DNA of 64,000 nucleotides from Strigamia acuminata. Taxonomy: Eukaryota; Arthropoda; Chilopoda; Geophilomorpha; Linotaeniidae. The stretch lies in NCBI GenBank assembly GCA_949358305.1, contig OX442315.1, positions 13,604,427 to 13,668,426 of the forward strand, given 5' to 3'. The position numbers and the translations under genes were made by a program. Below are positions 31,086 to 41,219 of the stretch, one piece after another. How positions within the stretch are numbered: position 1 is the stretch's first letter; each line of letters starts with the position of its first letter. Below the pieces are notes generated by a model. The model was not told where the DNA came from and searched no databases. It was given only the letters and a program-made list of their open reading frames with translations.

Positions 31086-34000
31086 ATGGACGAGGAAGAG
31101 AACGACGTGCTGGCCATCGAGCACGAGGACGAGGAAAACTGGGACCGCGATGTAAACCAAGTCCAGCCCGATCAGGTAGAAGTCGGCATCGGCACATGAG
31201 AACTAGTTCCGTGCTGCTGAAGAAGAAATTTTGTTGACTAATACCTGACATGAGTGCTTTGCACTCGAAATAGCGTATAATTAATTATTAACCGCGATCG
31301 CTCACACGATCGTATTTTTTTTTCCTTGTTAATTTGTTTTCGAGGTGCGAGCGCAGACTTCACGTCGCCTCGCGTCTCGAAAATTCCTCATGACTTGAGT
31401 CACGAGCGAGACAATGGGCTCGAGCCATAGATAATTTTATGACAAGGGGAGAATATTCTGTAAAAGAATATTTTTCTCCACAAGTAATTTGACGCATCGA
31501 ATTGATGCAACTTAACATTCGTACGATGAATTTTTCGGTGTGTTGGATAAATTTAATTTGACTTTAACTTTTTTAAAAAATTAGACAAAGTCCGACTTCG
31601 GAATAATTCTTTATTAGATTTATTTATTTAATAAAATTTCGACAAGCACATTTATTGTGCAATTTTAGTAATAATTTACACCCGACGAATTCTCTTTACG
31701 AATGACGGATAATTATTAATTTAATTATTAGTAATGTTCTAATTAATGTTAGAATTAATTTGAAGTAAAATCTGATGATAAGAATCCAGATTAAAGGCTC
31801 GATTCCGTCTCGCTGTGCGTTTTGGACATGAGACAGATTTTTCACGTGATGACTTCTCTTTTTCTATCCGACGAGGGACAATTCGTCCTACGTTTGCACC
31901 GATAGACAGGAATCGGTCTCGACGGACGGCTGCACGTACTGGCAACGTCCCTCGAAACCAACCATTTATCTACGTATTTAAATATTAACTTTTTATTAAT
32001 TGTTTATTTCTCCATCCTTCCAGATGGCACTACGTAAAACATGGGGACCATTAGACCCCGCTTGCATCACTCGTGGCGGGATATTTCGAGGCGCGCTGCC
32101 CGATTTTTACCGACGATGTTTCGGCGAAGACGCCGACCCTTGGCGCCTGCGAATACTACATTCCCGATGCATCGCCCGACGTTGGGTACGAGACTGTACG
32201 CTCCTGGACACGTTCCCGGAGGGGATGCGCGAAGGCATCGCCACAGAGTTAGCTCGTGACGAGGACCCGAAATCGCCAATTTTCCACCCCGGATTGTCAA
32301 GTCAGTACACTGGCAACCCGGCGGAGGAACACGTGCTGCATGCGTGGCGAGCAGCCGAGACAGAAGAGGCCCGTGAGGCCATCTACCAGCATTATAGACA
32401 ACAGCTGGTGGATACCGCTACGGCAGTGGCCGAGCGCATCCTCCAAAACGAGGGGATGACCGCGGATGATATTCATCTGTGGTTTGAGAGGCTGCGATTG
32501 GGAGAGAGTACGCCCCAGTGGAGACCTCGGATGGGAATTTTGACGTCCCAAGCCGAGATGTGGCAGCTCCACTACCTGGGGATTTTGGGGCCCAAGAGCA
32601 GCTACCCGCGGAAGCGCAAGCGCTCCAAAGGCGCCGGGGACAGCCAGTCGCGTTCCCCAGCGACAACCAAGAAGCAGCGTGTCGCTCAAAACACGACTGA
32701 AGGCAACGAAGCTGGGCCATCCACTAGTACGGTGCGTGACCCTTCGCAGTATTCCCGACCGCGAATTTTCATAAACCGTCAGATTAAAGACGGTAAGGAG
32801 TGCAAGGAGGTTTGGATGTCTGGTGACGAAGAGCGAGTCTCTCGTCCCAGCACTTCTAGACGTCCGCTGACTCATCGCGAGCAGCGGAAAAAAGATCGCA
32901 AAGAGCGATACTTCGCGAGGTGCGAAGCTCGGGGCCGTCCCATCCCCGAACCCGCCTACGCCTCCAAGAGAGCGGGTCGACGAGGTGGTAGCCAGTCAGG
33001 TGAGCGAAACGTCCCAGCGGCAGATACGCGGGACCTTCGCGAGATTCTGACTCAGATGAAGCGGACGAAACTGACACGTTTCGATCCCGCGATGAAACAC
33101 GCCAGGAAGATGGGTGTTGTCACCGACGGGAAGGTGACCCCACACGAGGTGGCAAGGTGGCTCGCAGACTACATTAATTCGCGACCACGACCCGATGGCA
33201 TGCCAACCGCCATCGTGCAGCCTTCAGGCTCCGGACAACATCTCCCGGCGCTCCAAGTCGCAATGACTGGAGTGCAGACGACGGAGACGCCACCACCGCC
33301 GACGCAGCCAACACCACCGCTGCCGACGCCGACGCTGCCGACCAAGACGCAGCCGCCTCCGAACCTGCCGCCGCCGTCGTTGTTGAATTCGAGCGATCCG
33401 CCGGATTTACCCACCGACCGCTCAGTCCCTCTCCCCGTTGGACAGAGCATTGCGCAGGAATGTCGAGCCAATTTGACCGGCATTTACAGGCCGAGCCAAC
33501 CCCGATCCGGTTCCTCGGCCCTGTTTTTCGAGAGGCGAGACGAAGAAGCGCGACTCGCGAGAGAAGCCGCCAATCCGACTATCTCCGAGCTCTCAGCGTT
33601 TCGCTTCGTGATGGAAGACCCAAGAGTCTCCGCGCCCGCCTTGCGAGGTGTGGATCAGGCCCAGCGATATTTCATCGAATGGGCAACGGCGATGATGAGT
33701 AAGCTCTCGTGTGCCTTCACTGCGGATTCGGAGCGATCGAATCCAGTGAATCGTCGCAGCCTACAGCTATCATTGACCAAGGTCATGATGCAGCTGCTAA
33801 CCCCAGCACTCTTCGGAGAAGGGCGTCAGGCGATGGCCGCATGGTCTGTCGTGGACAGAGAGGGTGTACAGGTTCCCCGTGCACTCCTCGCAGAGTGGAG
33901 CTCCATTCTGCCCGACCCTGTGTTGACTCGGTACGAGCTAACCAGGGATGTGGTAAACCCCGAATTTGAGGGGTACAAGTTGCGAAGCACGGCGTTTCGT

Positions 34001-34789
34001 TATACCTCCGCCACCTGGACAGCGGCGCCTACCCAACAACTGCGCGCCTTGACCATCCAGACGGAAGAATCGGCAGAGGATGTAGAAATGGTGATCTCGC
34101 CGACGAGCGGAGTTCCGATTCCGCCACCGATGCCTGCGGAGATATCCCCGCAAGGACCCGCCCTGTTCGAAGTGGCGGGTAAACCAAAGCGCTTGCTGTG
34201 CCGAACGCCACCCGTCAGGTCCGTCGAGCAAACGAAGCCGACACCGCCCGGGACCTCACCGGCCCGAGCGGCGACAACGACGCAAGCCGCTATTCCCGCG
34301 GCCACCCAGAAGCCGAAGCCGGCACCGCCTCCGCCAGACTATTACGGGCGAATCATCGAAGAGTTTCCCCATCTCTCGATGACGACGGCGACCAGGAGGT
34401 TTATCCTCGCGCAGCGGGACAAAGGCAAATCAGTCTTCATCTGGCTTCACAACCAGATCCGGAAGACTAGAGACCTCATCTTCCACCAGAGGTTGCTGAG
34501 AGCCCACCGTGTGCCAGTGACGCCAGCGGAAGCCAATGCCATCCGGCATACGAACACCGGCTTCTCCGCCTACATCCCGAGCGTTTGGTTACACGAGAGG
34601 ACGCGTGCCCCGCATGAGCCAGTTGACGGCCATGCATTATGCTTCATTACGGAGCATGAGGACCCCCGAGATCGGTCCTCGGCGTTAGTAGGCGATCTAC
34701 CCGCGCCACCCGGCACTCAACCGCCTGTCCCTGGAGTGAGTTACGCCCAGGTGACGGACTCAGTGTCGGGTCCCCCAGGAAAGAAGTGA
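31086..34789 (+). CDS. E1 third gene, spliced (951 aa), non-env accessory protein
   Basis: Exon 1 (31086-31175) is 30 codons from ATG (MDEEENDVLAIEH...), ending CAG|GTAGAAGT. The acceptor TCTCCATCCTTCCAG ends at 32023, and exon 2 (32024-34789) starts ATGGCACTACGT. Both junctions are phase 0. N-terminal exon 2 has IFRGALPDFYRRCF and DPWRLRI. The middle is basic, then strongly Pro/Thr-rich (33280-33400). The C-terminal domain has VFIWLHNQIR (about residues 834-843), RLLRA and VWLHE. No signal peptide or membrane span is visible, so it is not a conventional Env. E2 carries a diverged homologue with the same exon plan. Function unknown. Translation could also begin at the exon 2 ATG. Confidence 0.75.
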
Positions 34790-34814
34790 TCGCTCAGCCC
34801 CACGGTCTGAGCTC

Positions 34815-34825
34815 GGAGGGGGAAG
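34815..34825 (+). other. E1 polypurine tract
   Basis: GGAGGGGGAAG directly abuts the 3' LTR; primes plus-strand synthesis in this class. Confidence 0.85.
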
Positions 34826-35842
34826 TGTTGTGACCCGACTGGACCGGGGTCAACGAAGAGTTTCTCTCGTGACCTCGTTTCGGGTGTAAGGGGAGCCGCA
34901 AGCGCGTCTCCCTTCCCTCAGTGCATTGACATCTAGTCAATGGACAGGCGTCTGCCCTGAGGGAGTGGGGATGGCTCGTCCACCCCACCATTGGGTGATT
35001 CCGGTCACCTGTCAACCCCGCTTTGTGCAAAGGAATGTGCCTTGCACTGAGCGGGCAGAACCAACACAACCATCAAACGAGAAACACACGTAAAACCCGT
35101 CGTCCTACAAGATCAGGCCCAAGTAAATATACTGGGATTGACCAAGGACAAAGGACAATTTACCGTGAGTACGTTTGGTCAGTGTCAAACTCCGCAGAGT
35201 AACCTGCGAGATAAGATTACCACACTATTTTAGCACACCAGCTAGAAATAGTAAAAACCACTCCAGTTTAGCGAGTTGTGCAGACAAACGGTCGCACAAG
35301 CCTAAACTGCAGTAAAACCACGACGAGCGTTCCCGCCGCTGTGTGACCGCCGGGAGCCAGAAGAGTCCGCCGCTGTGTGATCGCCGGACACCACACAAAA
35401 ACCTAGACAACAGCCCGAAGTAAGCCTTTTAACTAAGCATTCACTCGCGCCCGACCAGCGTGAGCCCGAAGGACCAGCCAGAGACGAGCCGAGGACGCCA
35501 TATTGCCACGCCGGCCCAAGACGACACCACGTTGCCACAACGAGGACGCCATCTTGGACACGACCGAGACAACAGACGACCTCGCCGATTCCAGCCAGCT
35601 TTCATCATACCTTTACCTTTCCATTTCCCTTCACCCATTCCGATTTACCTTTTACCTACCTCTCATATATATATATAAGATATATCTGTACATTGTCCCA
35701 CAGAATAAATCTATATTATATTTTACCTTTTATATCTGTGTAATCATTTCTTTGGGTAAACCGCTTGAGACAAAGCGGTAGTGAGTTAGTCGAATTAAGT
35801 AATCAACCCACGAGTTAGCGACGGTTAGAGTTGAGCGCGACA
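34826..35842 (+). repeat. E1 3' LTR
   Basis: 1,017 bp, no difference from the 5' LTR seen by eye. AATAAA at 35704-35709. Confidence 0.95.
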
Positions 35843-35962
35843 ATAGCTGTCAGGATGATCATGATGATGACCATGATGACCATGATGGCTACCAGCGTTC
35901 TCAGGTAAAACCGCCAACATGACGAGACAAGTAATGATGAAAATTATCTTCAGATTCTTCAT
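35825..35962 (-). pseudogene. 5' part of His-rich peptide copy 5, truncated into the E1 LTR
   Basis: The signal peptide and the first His cluster are intact. After ...HPDSY (residue 40) the frame enters the 3' LTR, adds five residues (CRAQL) and stops at 35825-35827. The promoter, 5' exon and intron upstream are intact, so a 45-residue secreted peptide with an LTR-derived tail could still be made. Confidence 0.8.
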
Positions 35963-36924
35963 ATTTCTATAAATTATTTTATGCAAAATTAAATTTCACG
36001 TTAATGCAATGTAAATAAATATTTTCTTACCTTTGTTACGCGGTGATTCTGATGTAGGCGTTTGTTACTGTAAGGTTGCCAACGAATGTTTGAAGCGGAT
36101 TTACATTGTTTAATTTATTTTGTTACCAATTTTATTACTTGTTTACGTATGTGAAACCATTCTTTGAGCTTCGCATAATTAACCATATCAAATTATCAAA
36201 GTTTTTCAACTGCAATTAAAATTGTAAATGCAGGGCCAAGTTAAGGGGACGGGGCATGAGGGAATATGCATTAAAACATGTATTATTTGCCTAAAAATGC
36301 AATTTTTTCATAAGAAAATGCAATTTTTTTTAATGAAAATTTTTGGGCTTGGCTTCATTTAAGAGTTCTGAAAATTTATTTCCATTAATTTGACAGTACT
36401 CTTAGGTTATTGGGCTTTTAATATTCAGTAAATAATTATTTACTATTTTGTGCATGCGTATATGTTCAAATGCGTATATGTTCAAAATAACTAATAAAAA
36501 ATTTTCATAGCTCTTAACGAAGCCAAGCCCATGCTATAAAGCTGTTCGTTTGTCGTCGACGACGTCATAAAAAGCGCCACCAACGGCAAATTTTTGAAAC
36601 TTTTGTAAACTAAAAATGGAGGACGTTTAATAATTTTTCAAAGTTTAAACAAACAAAAAATAATCTGGAAACAATTGATCACTCACGAACAATGGGTTTG
36701 GTCTAATAATGACATAAGTAATCTTCCTGTCAATTTTTATTTTTCTCTTCCCATGACCTTTAAGACTAAAGACAGGTGGAATTCTCGTAATTTGAATGAA
36801 GTGATTTTTGTTATAAAAATGTTTAAATTTTACATATCTCCTATTTTTCTGATTTACAAACAGAAATTTTAATTATTTTTTACACTTTTTGTTTAATATT
36901 TATTTGAAATGTGTTTAATAAACC

Positions 36925-37695
36925 TCCGCTGCCGGAGCGCTCGAAATTTAAATTTCACCACCAGATGCGCAACATTAATTTGATAAAAAATCACGGCGAC
37001 TGTCTAATTAATATTTTGGGACGTGTCATCTAGAGGAAAAGTCAACTAGAAAAACCAGAAAAATTGCTGGTTTGTCATCTTAGTTCTTTTTTCTAACACA
37101 GGGAGACACTAGTTTCCCATTGACCTCCTGAGACTTTAACTTACACCGTGACCTACACTCTGTCCATGTGTAACTTGGGCCTATTTCCAATTAGCTGAGC
37201 CTCATAACTCACTGTGTGCTGCCACCAGGAAAAATAGTTCAGAGTGGTTTTAAATTTGTTTGATGATTTTAATCATTGAAATGATGTAATGTTGTTTGTA
37301 TTTTCTAAGAAAATGTATCTTGAAGTCATAAAATAAAGATTTATGTTGGTTTATTTCAACATTCCTTAATAAGTTTATTGCTTTCTTCTTCCAGGGAACA
37401 AAAAATTTTCAATTTTTTTTATTGGTTGTTTTGTCTGGAAAGCAGTCAAAATGGCAACCATTGTTTTGATCTATTGGTATCACTACACAAGTGAAAAGGC
37501 TCAGCTAATCGGAAATAGGCCCAAGTTACACACGGACAGAGTTTCACCTTTTTTTAAATGTAATGCAAGATTTGGTCATTGTGGAGTTCTAGTTATAGTT
37601 ATAGTAAAATTATCACTTTGACAGTCTTGGTAATGTTTCCAAAAAATTGTGGCGCCACCTGGTGGTGAAATGTAAAATTGGAGCGCTCTCTGAAA
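36925..37695 (-). repeat. 3' UTR inverted repeat of the 37714 gene, with a MITE in its loop
   Basis: Left arm CGGAGCGCTCGAAATTTAAA ... GACTGTC (36933-37006) pairs with right arm GACAGTC ... GGTGGTGAAATGTAAAATTG ... GAGCGCTC (37619-37690). The CTAACACAGGGAGACACTAG block and the MITE at 37155-37545 separate the arms. Confidence 0.6.
37155..37545. mobile_element. 391-bp MITE with about 45-bp terminal inverted repeats
   Basis: The left end ACTCTGTCCATGTGTAACTT then GGGCCTATTTCCAATTAGCT is mirrored by AGCTAATCGGAAATAGGCCC and AAGTTACACACGGACAGAGT. A probable target duplication ACCT lies at 37151-37154 and 37546-37549. The paralogous position in the tandem units (for example near 9050) is uninterrupted. 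No transposase. Confidence 0.75.
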
Positions 37696-37713
37696 GCAAG
37701 GGTCTATGGATTT

Positions 37714-37980
37714 TTAACCCTTACCACCAAAAAACCATGTCGTCTCTGATCTACTCTGCGGTTCTTTGTCTGCTTCTTCATCTCTCCCACCGTGGGAACG
37801 AGAACGCTCATGATGACCATGGTGATGACCATGATGACCAGATTGACCACCATGATAATCACGAGGGTCGCGGCCCTGCAAGCGGTCATAGTCGGCTCTC
37901 ACATAGCCACCAACGTTCTCAGGTAAATCCACCAACATGATGAGACAAGTCATGATTAAAATTGCCTTCCAATTCTTCAT
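37714..37980 (-). CDS. Secreted His-rich peptide, family member at 37.7 kb (88 aa)
   Basis: Signal peptide MKNWKAILIMTCLIMLVDLP then ENVGG. The mature part starts YVRADYDRLQGRDPRDYHGG, then the His cluster SGHHGHHHGHHERSRSHGGR, an acidic DEEADKEP stretch and a tail ETTWFFGGKG. The 5' UTR intron is 37985-38049. The order differs from the array copies: the His cluster is central and followed by RSRSHGGRDEEAD, which it shares with the 39133 gene. Function unknown. Confidence 0.75.
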   Translation of the reverse strand: MKNWKAILIMTCLIMLVDLPENVGGYVRADYDRLQGRDPRDYHGGQSGHHGHHHGHHERSRSHGGRDEEADKEPQSRSETTWFFGGKG

Positions 37981-38049
37981 ATTTCTATAAATTATTTTAT
38001 ACGAAACTAAATTTCACGTTAAATTAAATTTAAAGAATTATTTTCTTAC

Positions 38050-38240
38050 TTTTGTTACGCAGTGATTCTATGGTAGCTTTTTATTGCTGTAGGTTTGGCA
38101 GTAAATGTTTCAAGCGCATTTACGTGTTTCATTACTTTTGTTACCAAATTGATTATTTGTTTAGGAATGTGAAACCATTGTCTGAGCTTTGCATACTTAG
38201 CGAAATCAAATTATTCAAGTTTTTCAAGTGCAATTAAAAT
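38050..38240 (-). promoter_or_regulatory. 5' UTR exon and promoter block of the 37.7-kb gene
   Basis: TGTTACGCAGTGATTC at the donor, then TTTATTGCTGTAGGTTTGGC, CAAGCGCATTTACGTG and TCTGAGCTTTGCATACTTAG match the family block. Confidence 0.45.
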
Positions 38241-38261
38241 TGTAATTGCAGGCCAAATTCA

Positions 38262-39050
38262 AAAGAAAAAACCATTTTTTTCAAAAGAAAATACATTTTT
38301 GCAAAGGAAAAAATATTTTTTCAAAGGAAAAAATATTTTTTCAAAGACAAAAATATTTTTTCAAAGACAAAAATATTTTTTCAAAGACAAAAATATTTTT
38401 TCAAAGGAAAAAACATTTCTCAATAAAAAAACATTTTTTCAAAGAAAAAAACATTTCTCAATAAAAAAACATTTTTTCAAGAGAAAAAACATTTTTTCAA
38501 GAGAAAAAACATTTTTTCAAGAGAAAAAACATTTTTTCAAGAGAAAAAACATTTTTTCAAGAGAAAAAACATTTTTTCAAGAGAAAAAACATTTTTTCAA
38601 AGAAAAAAACATTTTTTCAAGAGAAAAAAACATTTTTTCAAAGAAAAAAACATTTTTTGAAGAGAAAAAAACATTTTTTTCAAAGAAAAAAACATTTTTT
38701 CAAGAGAAAAAAACATTTTTTCAAGAGAAAAAAACATTTTTTCAAGAGAAAAAAACATTTTTTTCAAAGAAAAAAACATTTTTTCAAGAGAAAAAAACAT
38801 TTTTTTCAAAGAAAAAAACATTTTTTTCAAGAGAAAAAAACATTTTTTTTAAAGAAAAAAACATTTTTTTAAAGAAAAAAACAATTTTTCAACGGAAAAA
38901 ACATTTTTTTAAAAGAAAATACATTTTTTTCACATAAAAATACAATGTTTTTTAATGAAATTGCAATTTTTTTTAATGAAAATGCAATTTTTTCAAATAA
39001 AAATGCAATTTTTTTCACTTGAAAATGCATTTTTTCATACAAAAGTGCAT
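38262..39050. repeat. Large near-palindromic A/T minisatellite, about 20-22 bp unit
   Basis: About 35 head-to-tail units of the form CAAGAGAAAAAACATTTTTT, each almost its own reverse complement. It appears to be an expansion of the AAAATGCATTTTTTC motifs found upstream of every family member. The spurious Lys/Phe-rich ORFs across it are artefacts of the repeat. Confidence 0.85.
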
Positions 39051-39132
39051 TATTTTAATTTAATTTTAAAATATCTTTACAAAAACTGGAAAAGGCTACA
39101 TTTTCAAATGAAAAGCTATAGATTTTTAACCA

Positions 39133-39414
39133 TTAACCACTCATGGCGAATCCTCCTCCCATCCCCATCCCCCTTCTCATCTGCGGTCCTTCGTCTGCTT
39201 CTTCATCTCTCCCACCATGCGAACGAGAACGCCCATGATGACCATGGTGATGACCATGATGACCATGATGTGCGTGGTCGTGACCGCGACGTCCCTGGCT
39301 TGCAGAGCGTGCAAAGACCTCGTCAGTGTCAAGACGTTGACCACCAACGTTCTCAAGTAAAACCACCAACATGACGAGACAAGTAATGATGAAAATTCCC
39401 TTCCAATTCTTCAT
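39133..39414 (-). CDS. Secreted His-rich peptide, family member at 39.1 kb (93 aa)
   Basis: Signal peptide MKNWKGIFIITCLVMLVVLL then ENVGG. The mature part has QRLDTDEVFARSASQGRRGH, the cluster DHAHHGHHGHHHGHHGRSRS, acidic RDEEADEGP and a Met/Gly tail (MGMGGGFAMSG). The 5' UTR intron is 39419-39481. Unlike other copies, no inverted repeat follows the stop; the A/T minisatellite takes that place. Function unknown. Confidence 0.75.
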   Translation of the reverse strand: MKNWKGIFIITCLVMLVVLLENVGGQRLDTDEVFARSASQGRRGHDHAHHGHHGHHHGHHGRSRSHGGRDEEADEGPQMRRGMGMGGGFAMSG

Positions 39415-39481
39415 ATTTCTACAAATTATTTTATAAAAATGAAATTTTAGGTTAATTCAATTTGAAAGACATATTTGGTAC

Positions 39482-39670
39482 CTTTGTAACAAGTGATTCT
39501 GTTGTAGCCGTTTATTGCTGTAGGTTGGCAATAGAAGGTCGAAGCGGATTTACATGTTTGATTACTTTTGTTACCAAATTATTTATTTGTTTAGGAATGT
39601 GAAACCAGTGTTTGAGCTTTGCCTAAGATCAAATTATTAAAGTTCTTTTAACTGAAATTAAAATTGTAAT
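39482..39670 (-). promoter_or_regulatory. 5' UTR exon and promoter block of the 39.1-kb gene
   Basis: TTTATTGCTGTAGGTTGGCA, GTCGAAGCGGATTTACATG and TTTGAGCTTTGCCTAAGATC match the family block. Confidence 0.45.
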
Positions 39671-39760
39671 TGCAGGGCCAAATTATGGGGGTGGGGCAAG
39701 GGGGCAAATGCATTTTATAAATGCATTTTTTCACATTAATTTAGATGCATTTGAAGTTTT

Positions 39761-40128
39761 GGCCAAAAATTTTATGTTTTGGCCAAAACATAAAATTTTT
39801 GGCCAAAACATAAAATTTTTGGCCAAAACATAAAATTTTTGGCCAAAACATAAAATTTTTGGCCAAAACATAAAATTTTTGGCCAAAACATAAAATTTTT
39901 GGCCAAAACATAAAATTTTTGAACAAAACGCCAAATTTTTTAACAAAACGCCAAATTTTTGACCAAAAAATCAAATTTTTGGTCAAAACATCAAATTTTT
40001 GGTCAAAACATCAAATTTTTGGTCAAAACATCAAATTTTTGGTCAAAACATCAAATTTTTGGTCAAAACATCAAATTTTTGGTCAAAACATCAAATTTTT
40101 GAACAAAACGCCAAATTTTTGGCCAAAA
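39761..40128. repeat. 20-bp minisatellite, about 18 units in strict register
   Basis: Unit GGCCAAAACATAAAATTTTT (7 times) grades through GAACAAAACGCCAAATTTTT to GGTCAAAACATCAAATTTTT (6 times). Variants occur in blocks, as expected from local unit duplication. No spacers, so it is not a CRISPR-like array. Confidence 0.9.
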
Positions 40129-40480
40129 CTTTTCAACCGTGAGTGTGTGGCGCAACGCCGAGAAGACGTTTCCCGCCACGTTAATATTTAACATTTTGAC
40201 GGAAGCTTCCCCACCTTTGGTGACCTAATTTCACAAAGCTACTTGTATAGCTAATTCTTGGAATCTTCCAGGTCAATGATTACAGCTGGGTCTGGTGACA
40301 ATATTATAAGCTTGCGGATACAAAAGTCTCTTTTATATACACTGGTATGAAGAAGACTAAATTTTTAGCATATTTTTAAACTTTAATTTTCAAACTCCAA
40401 AAAAAAAATTACAGAAGGGATTTTTAAGTTTTCATCCAATTTGAAGTTCTTACTCTGGCCTCCGGAAAGTAATCTGATAC
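40129..40480. other. Spacer upstream of the minisatellite, non-coding
   Basis: Contains GTGTGGCGCAACGCC and GAGAAGACGTTTCCCGCCAC (also at 41118-41150), the rest AT-rich; no gene seen. Confidence 0.35.
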
Positions 40481-40732
40481 TTAATGTGTATCATCGTGCG
40501 AACGAGATCGCTCATGATGATCATGGTGGTGATCATGATGACCATGATGTGCGTGGTCGTGATCGCGACGCTTCTGGTCTGCAGAGGTCACTGACGAGGT
40601 CTTATTAACCTCGTCAGTGTCTGGAGGCTCCAGCGATCTCCACCAGGCTGTTCCAGCGTTCACAGCGTTCTCAGGTAAAACCACCAACATGACGAAACAA
40701 ATAATGAAGAAGATTCCCTTCCAATTATTCAT
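40481..40732 (-). CDS. Secreted His-rich peptide, family member at 40.5 kb (83 aa)
   Basis: Start MNNWKG just after the AATTTGTAG acceptor; the longer in-frame ATG (40756) is intronic. Signal peptide MNNWKGIFFIICFVMLVVLP. Mature part: NAGTAWWRSLEPPDTDEVNK, TSSVTSADQKRRDHDHAHHG, HHDHHHDHHERSRSHDDTH. It ends at the His cluster and lacks the acidic/Gly tail of its neighbours, as if shortened at the 3' end. No 3' UTR inverted repeat. Function unknown. Confidence 0.7.
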   Translation of the reverse strand: MNNWKGIFFIICFVMLVVLPENAVNAGTAWWRSLEPPDTDEVNKTSSVTSADQKRRDHDHAHHGHHDHHHDHHERSRSHDDTH

Positions 40733-40789
40733 ATTTCTACAAATTATTTCACACAAAATTAAAATTTAAGGTGAATTCAATTTGAAAGA

Positions 40790-41095
40790 CATATTTATAT
40801 TTGGTACCCTTGTTACACGTGATTTTGTTGTAGTGTAGCCGTTTATTGCTGTAGGTTTAGCAATAAAAGGTCGAAGCGGATTTACTTGTTTGATTACTTT
40901 TGTTACCAAATTATTTATGAGTTTAGGAATGTGAAACGAGTGTTTGAGCTTTGCCTAAGATCAAATTATTAAAGTTTTTTTTAACTGAAATTAAAATTGT
41001 AATTGCAGGACCAAATTAAGGGGGTGGGGCAAGGGGGCAAATGCATTTTATAAATGCATTTTTTCACATTAAGGTGCATTAATTTAGATGTGGCC
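40790..41095 (-). promoter_or_regulatory. 5' UTR exon, promoter block and GC/ATGCAT module of the 40.5-kb gene
   Basis: TTTATTGCTGTAGGTTTAGC, GTCGAAGCGGATTTACTTG and TTTGAGCTTTGCCTAAGATC, then GGGGGTGGGGCAAGGGGGCA and AATGCATTTTATAAATGCAT, nearly the same as upstream of the 39.1-kb gene. Confidence 0.45.
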
Positions 41096-41219
41096 AAAAC
41101 TTTAAAACCCTGAGTTTGTGGCGCAACGCTGAGAAGACGTTTCCCGCCACGTTAATATTTAACATTTTGGCCTTGTATTTATTATCTTCTAGAACAATTA
41201 AAACGATATTAAATTATTC

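Larger units (their letters stand above)
22343..35842 (+). mobile_element. Full-length Ty3/Gypsy retrotransposon E1 (13,500 bp)
   Basis: Two 1,017-bp LTRs starting TGTTGTGACC and ending GCGACA, flanked by the 4-bp duplication ATAG (22339-22342, 35843-35846), enclose PBS, gag, pol, a spliced third gene and a polypurine tract. The LTRs show no difference by eye, and all ORFs are open. It lies in the coding exon of peptide copy 5. The pol order PR-RT-RNaseH-IN defines Ty3/Gypsy. The size is large for the class because of the LTRs and a third gene of about 3.7 kb. Confidence 0.97.
20090..36839. repeat. Tandem unit 5 of 5, split by retrotransposon E1
   Basis: Unit sequence runs 20090-22342, is interrupted by E1 (22343-35842), and resumes with the duplicated ATAG at 35843. 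Removing 13,504 bp (element plus duplication) gives exactly 3,246 bp. It carries the unit-3 marker set. The right boundary is at ATATCT|CCTATTTTTCTG, where the flank departs from the array. Confidence 0.95.

Noticed and set aside
32024-34789. Third gene of E1 as an envelope protein
   Set aside because: No signal peptide, no hydrophobic membrane span and no Cys-rich ectodomain; Pro/Arg-rich and soluble in character.
38299-38937. 212-residue Lys/Phe-rich ORF (plus strand) and its antisense partners
   Set aside because: Entirely produced by the A/T minisatellite, which is open in several frames; no start context, conservation or codon signal.
39761-40128. CRISPR-like array
   Set aside because: Repeats are head to tail without unique spacers, in eukaryotic DNA, with no cas genes.
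39731-40191. ORFs with repeated FWPKILCFGQK or FLVKTSNFWSK blocks
   Set aside because: Translations of the 20-bp repeat (three units give 20 codons); periodicity explains them.
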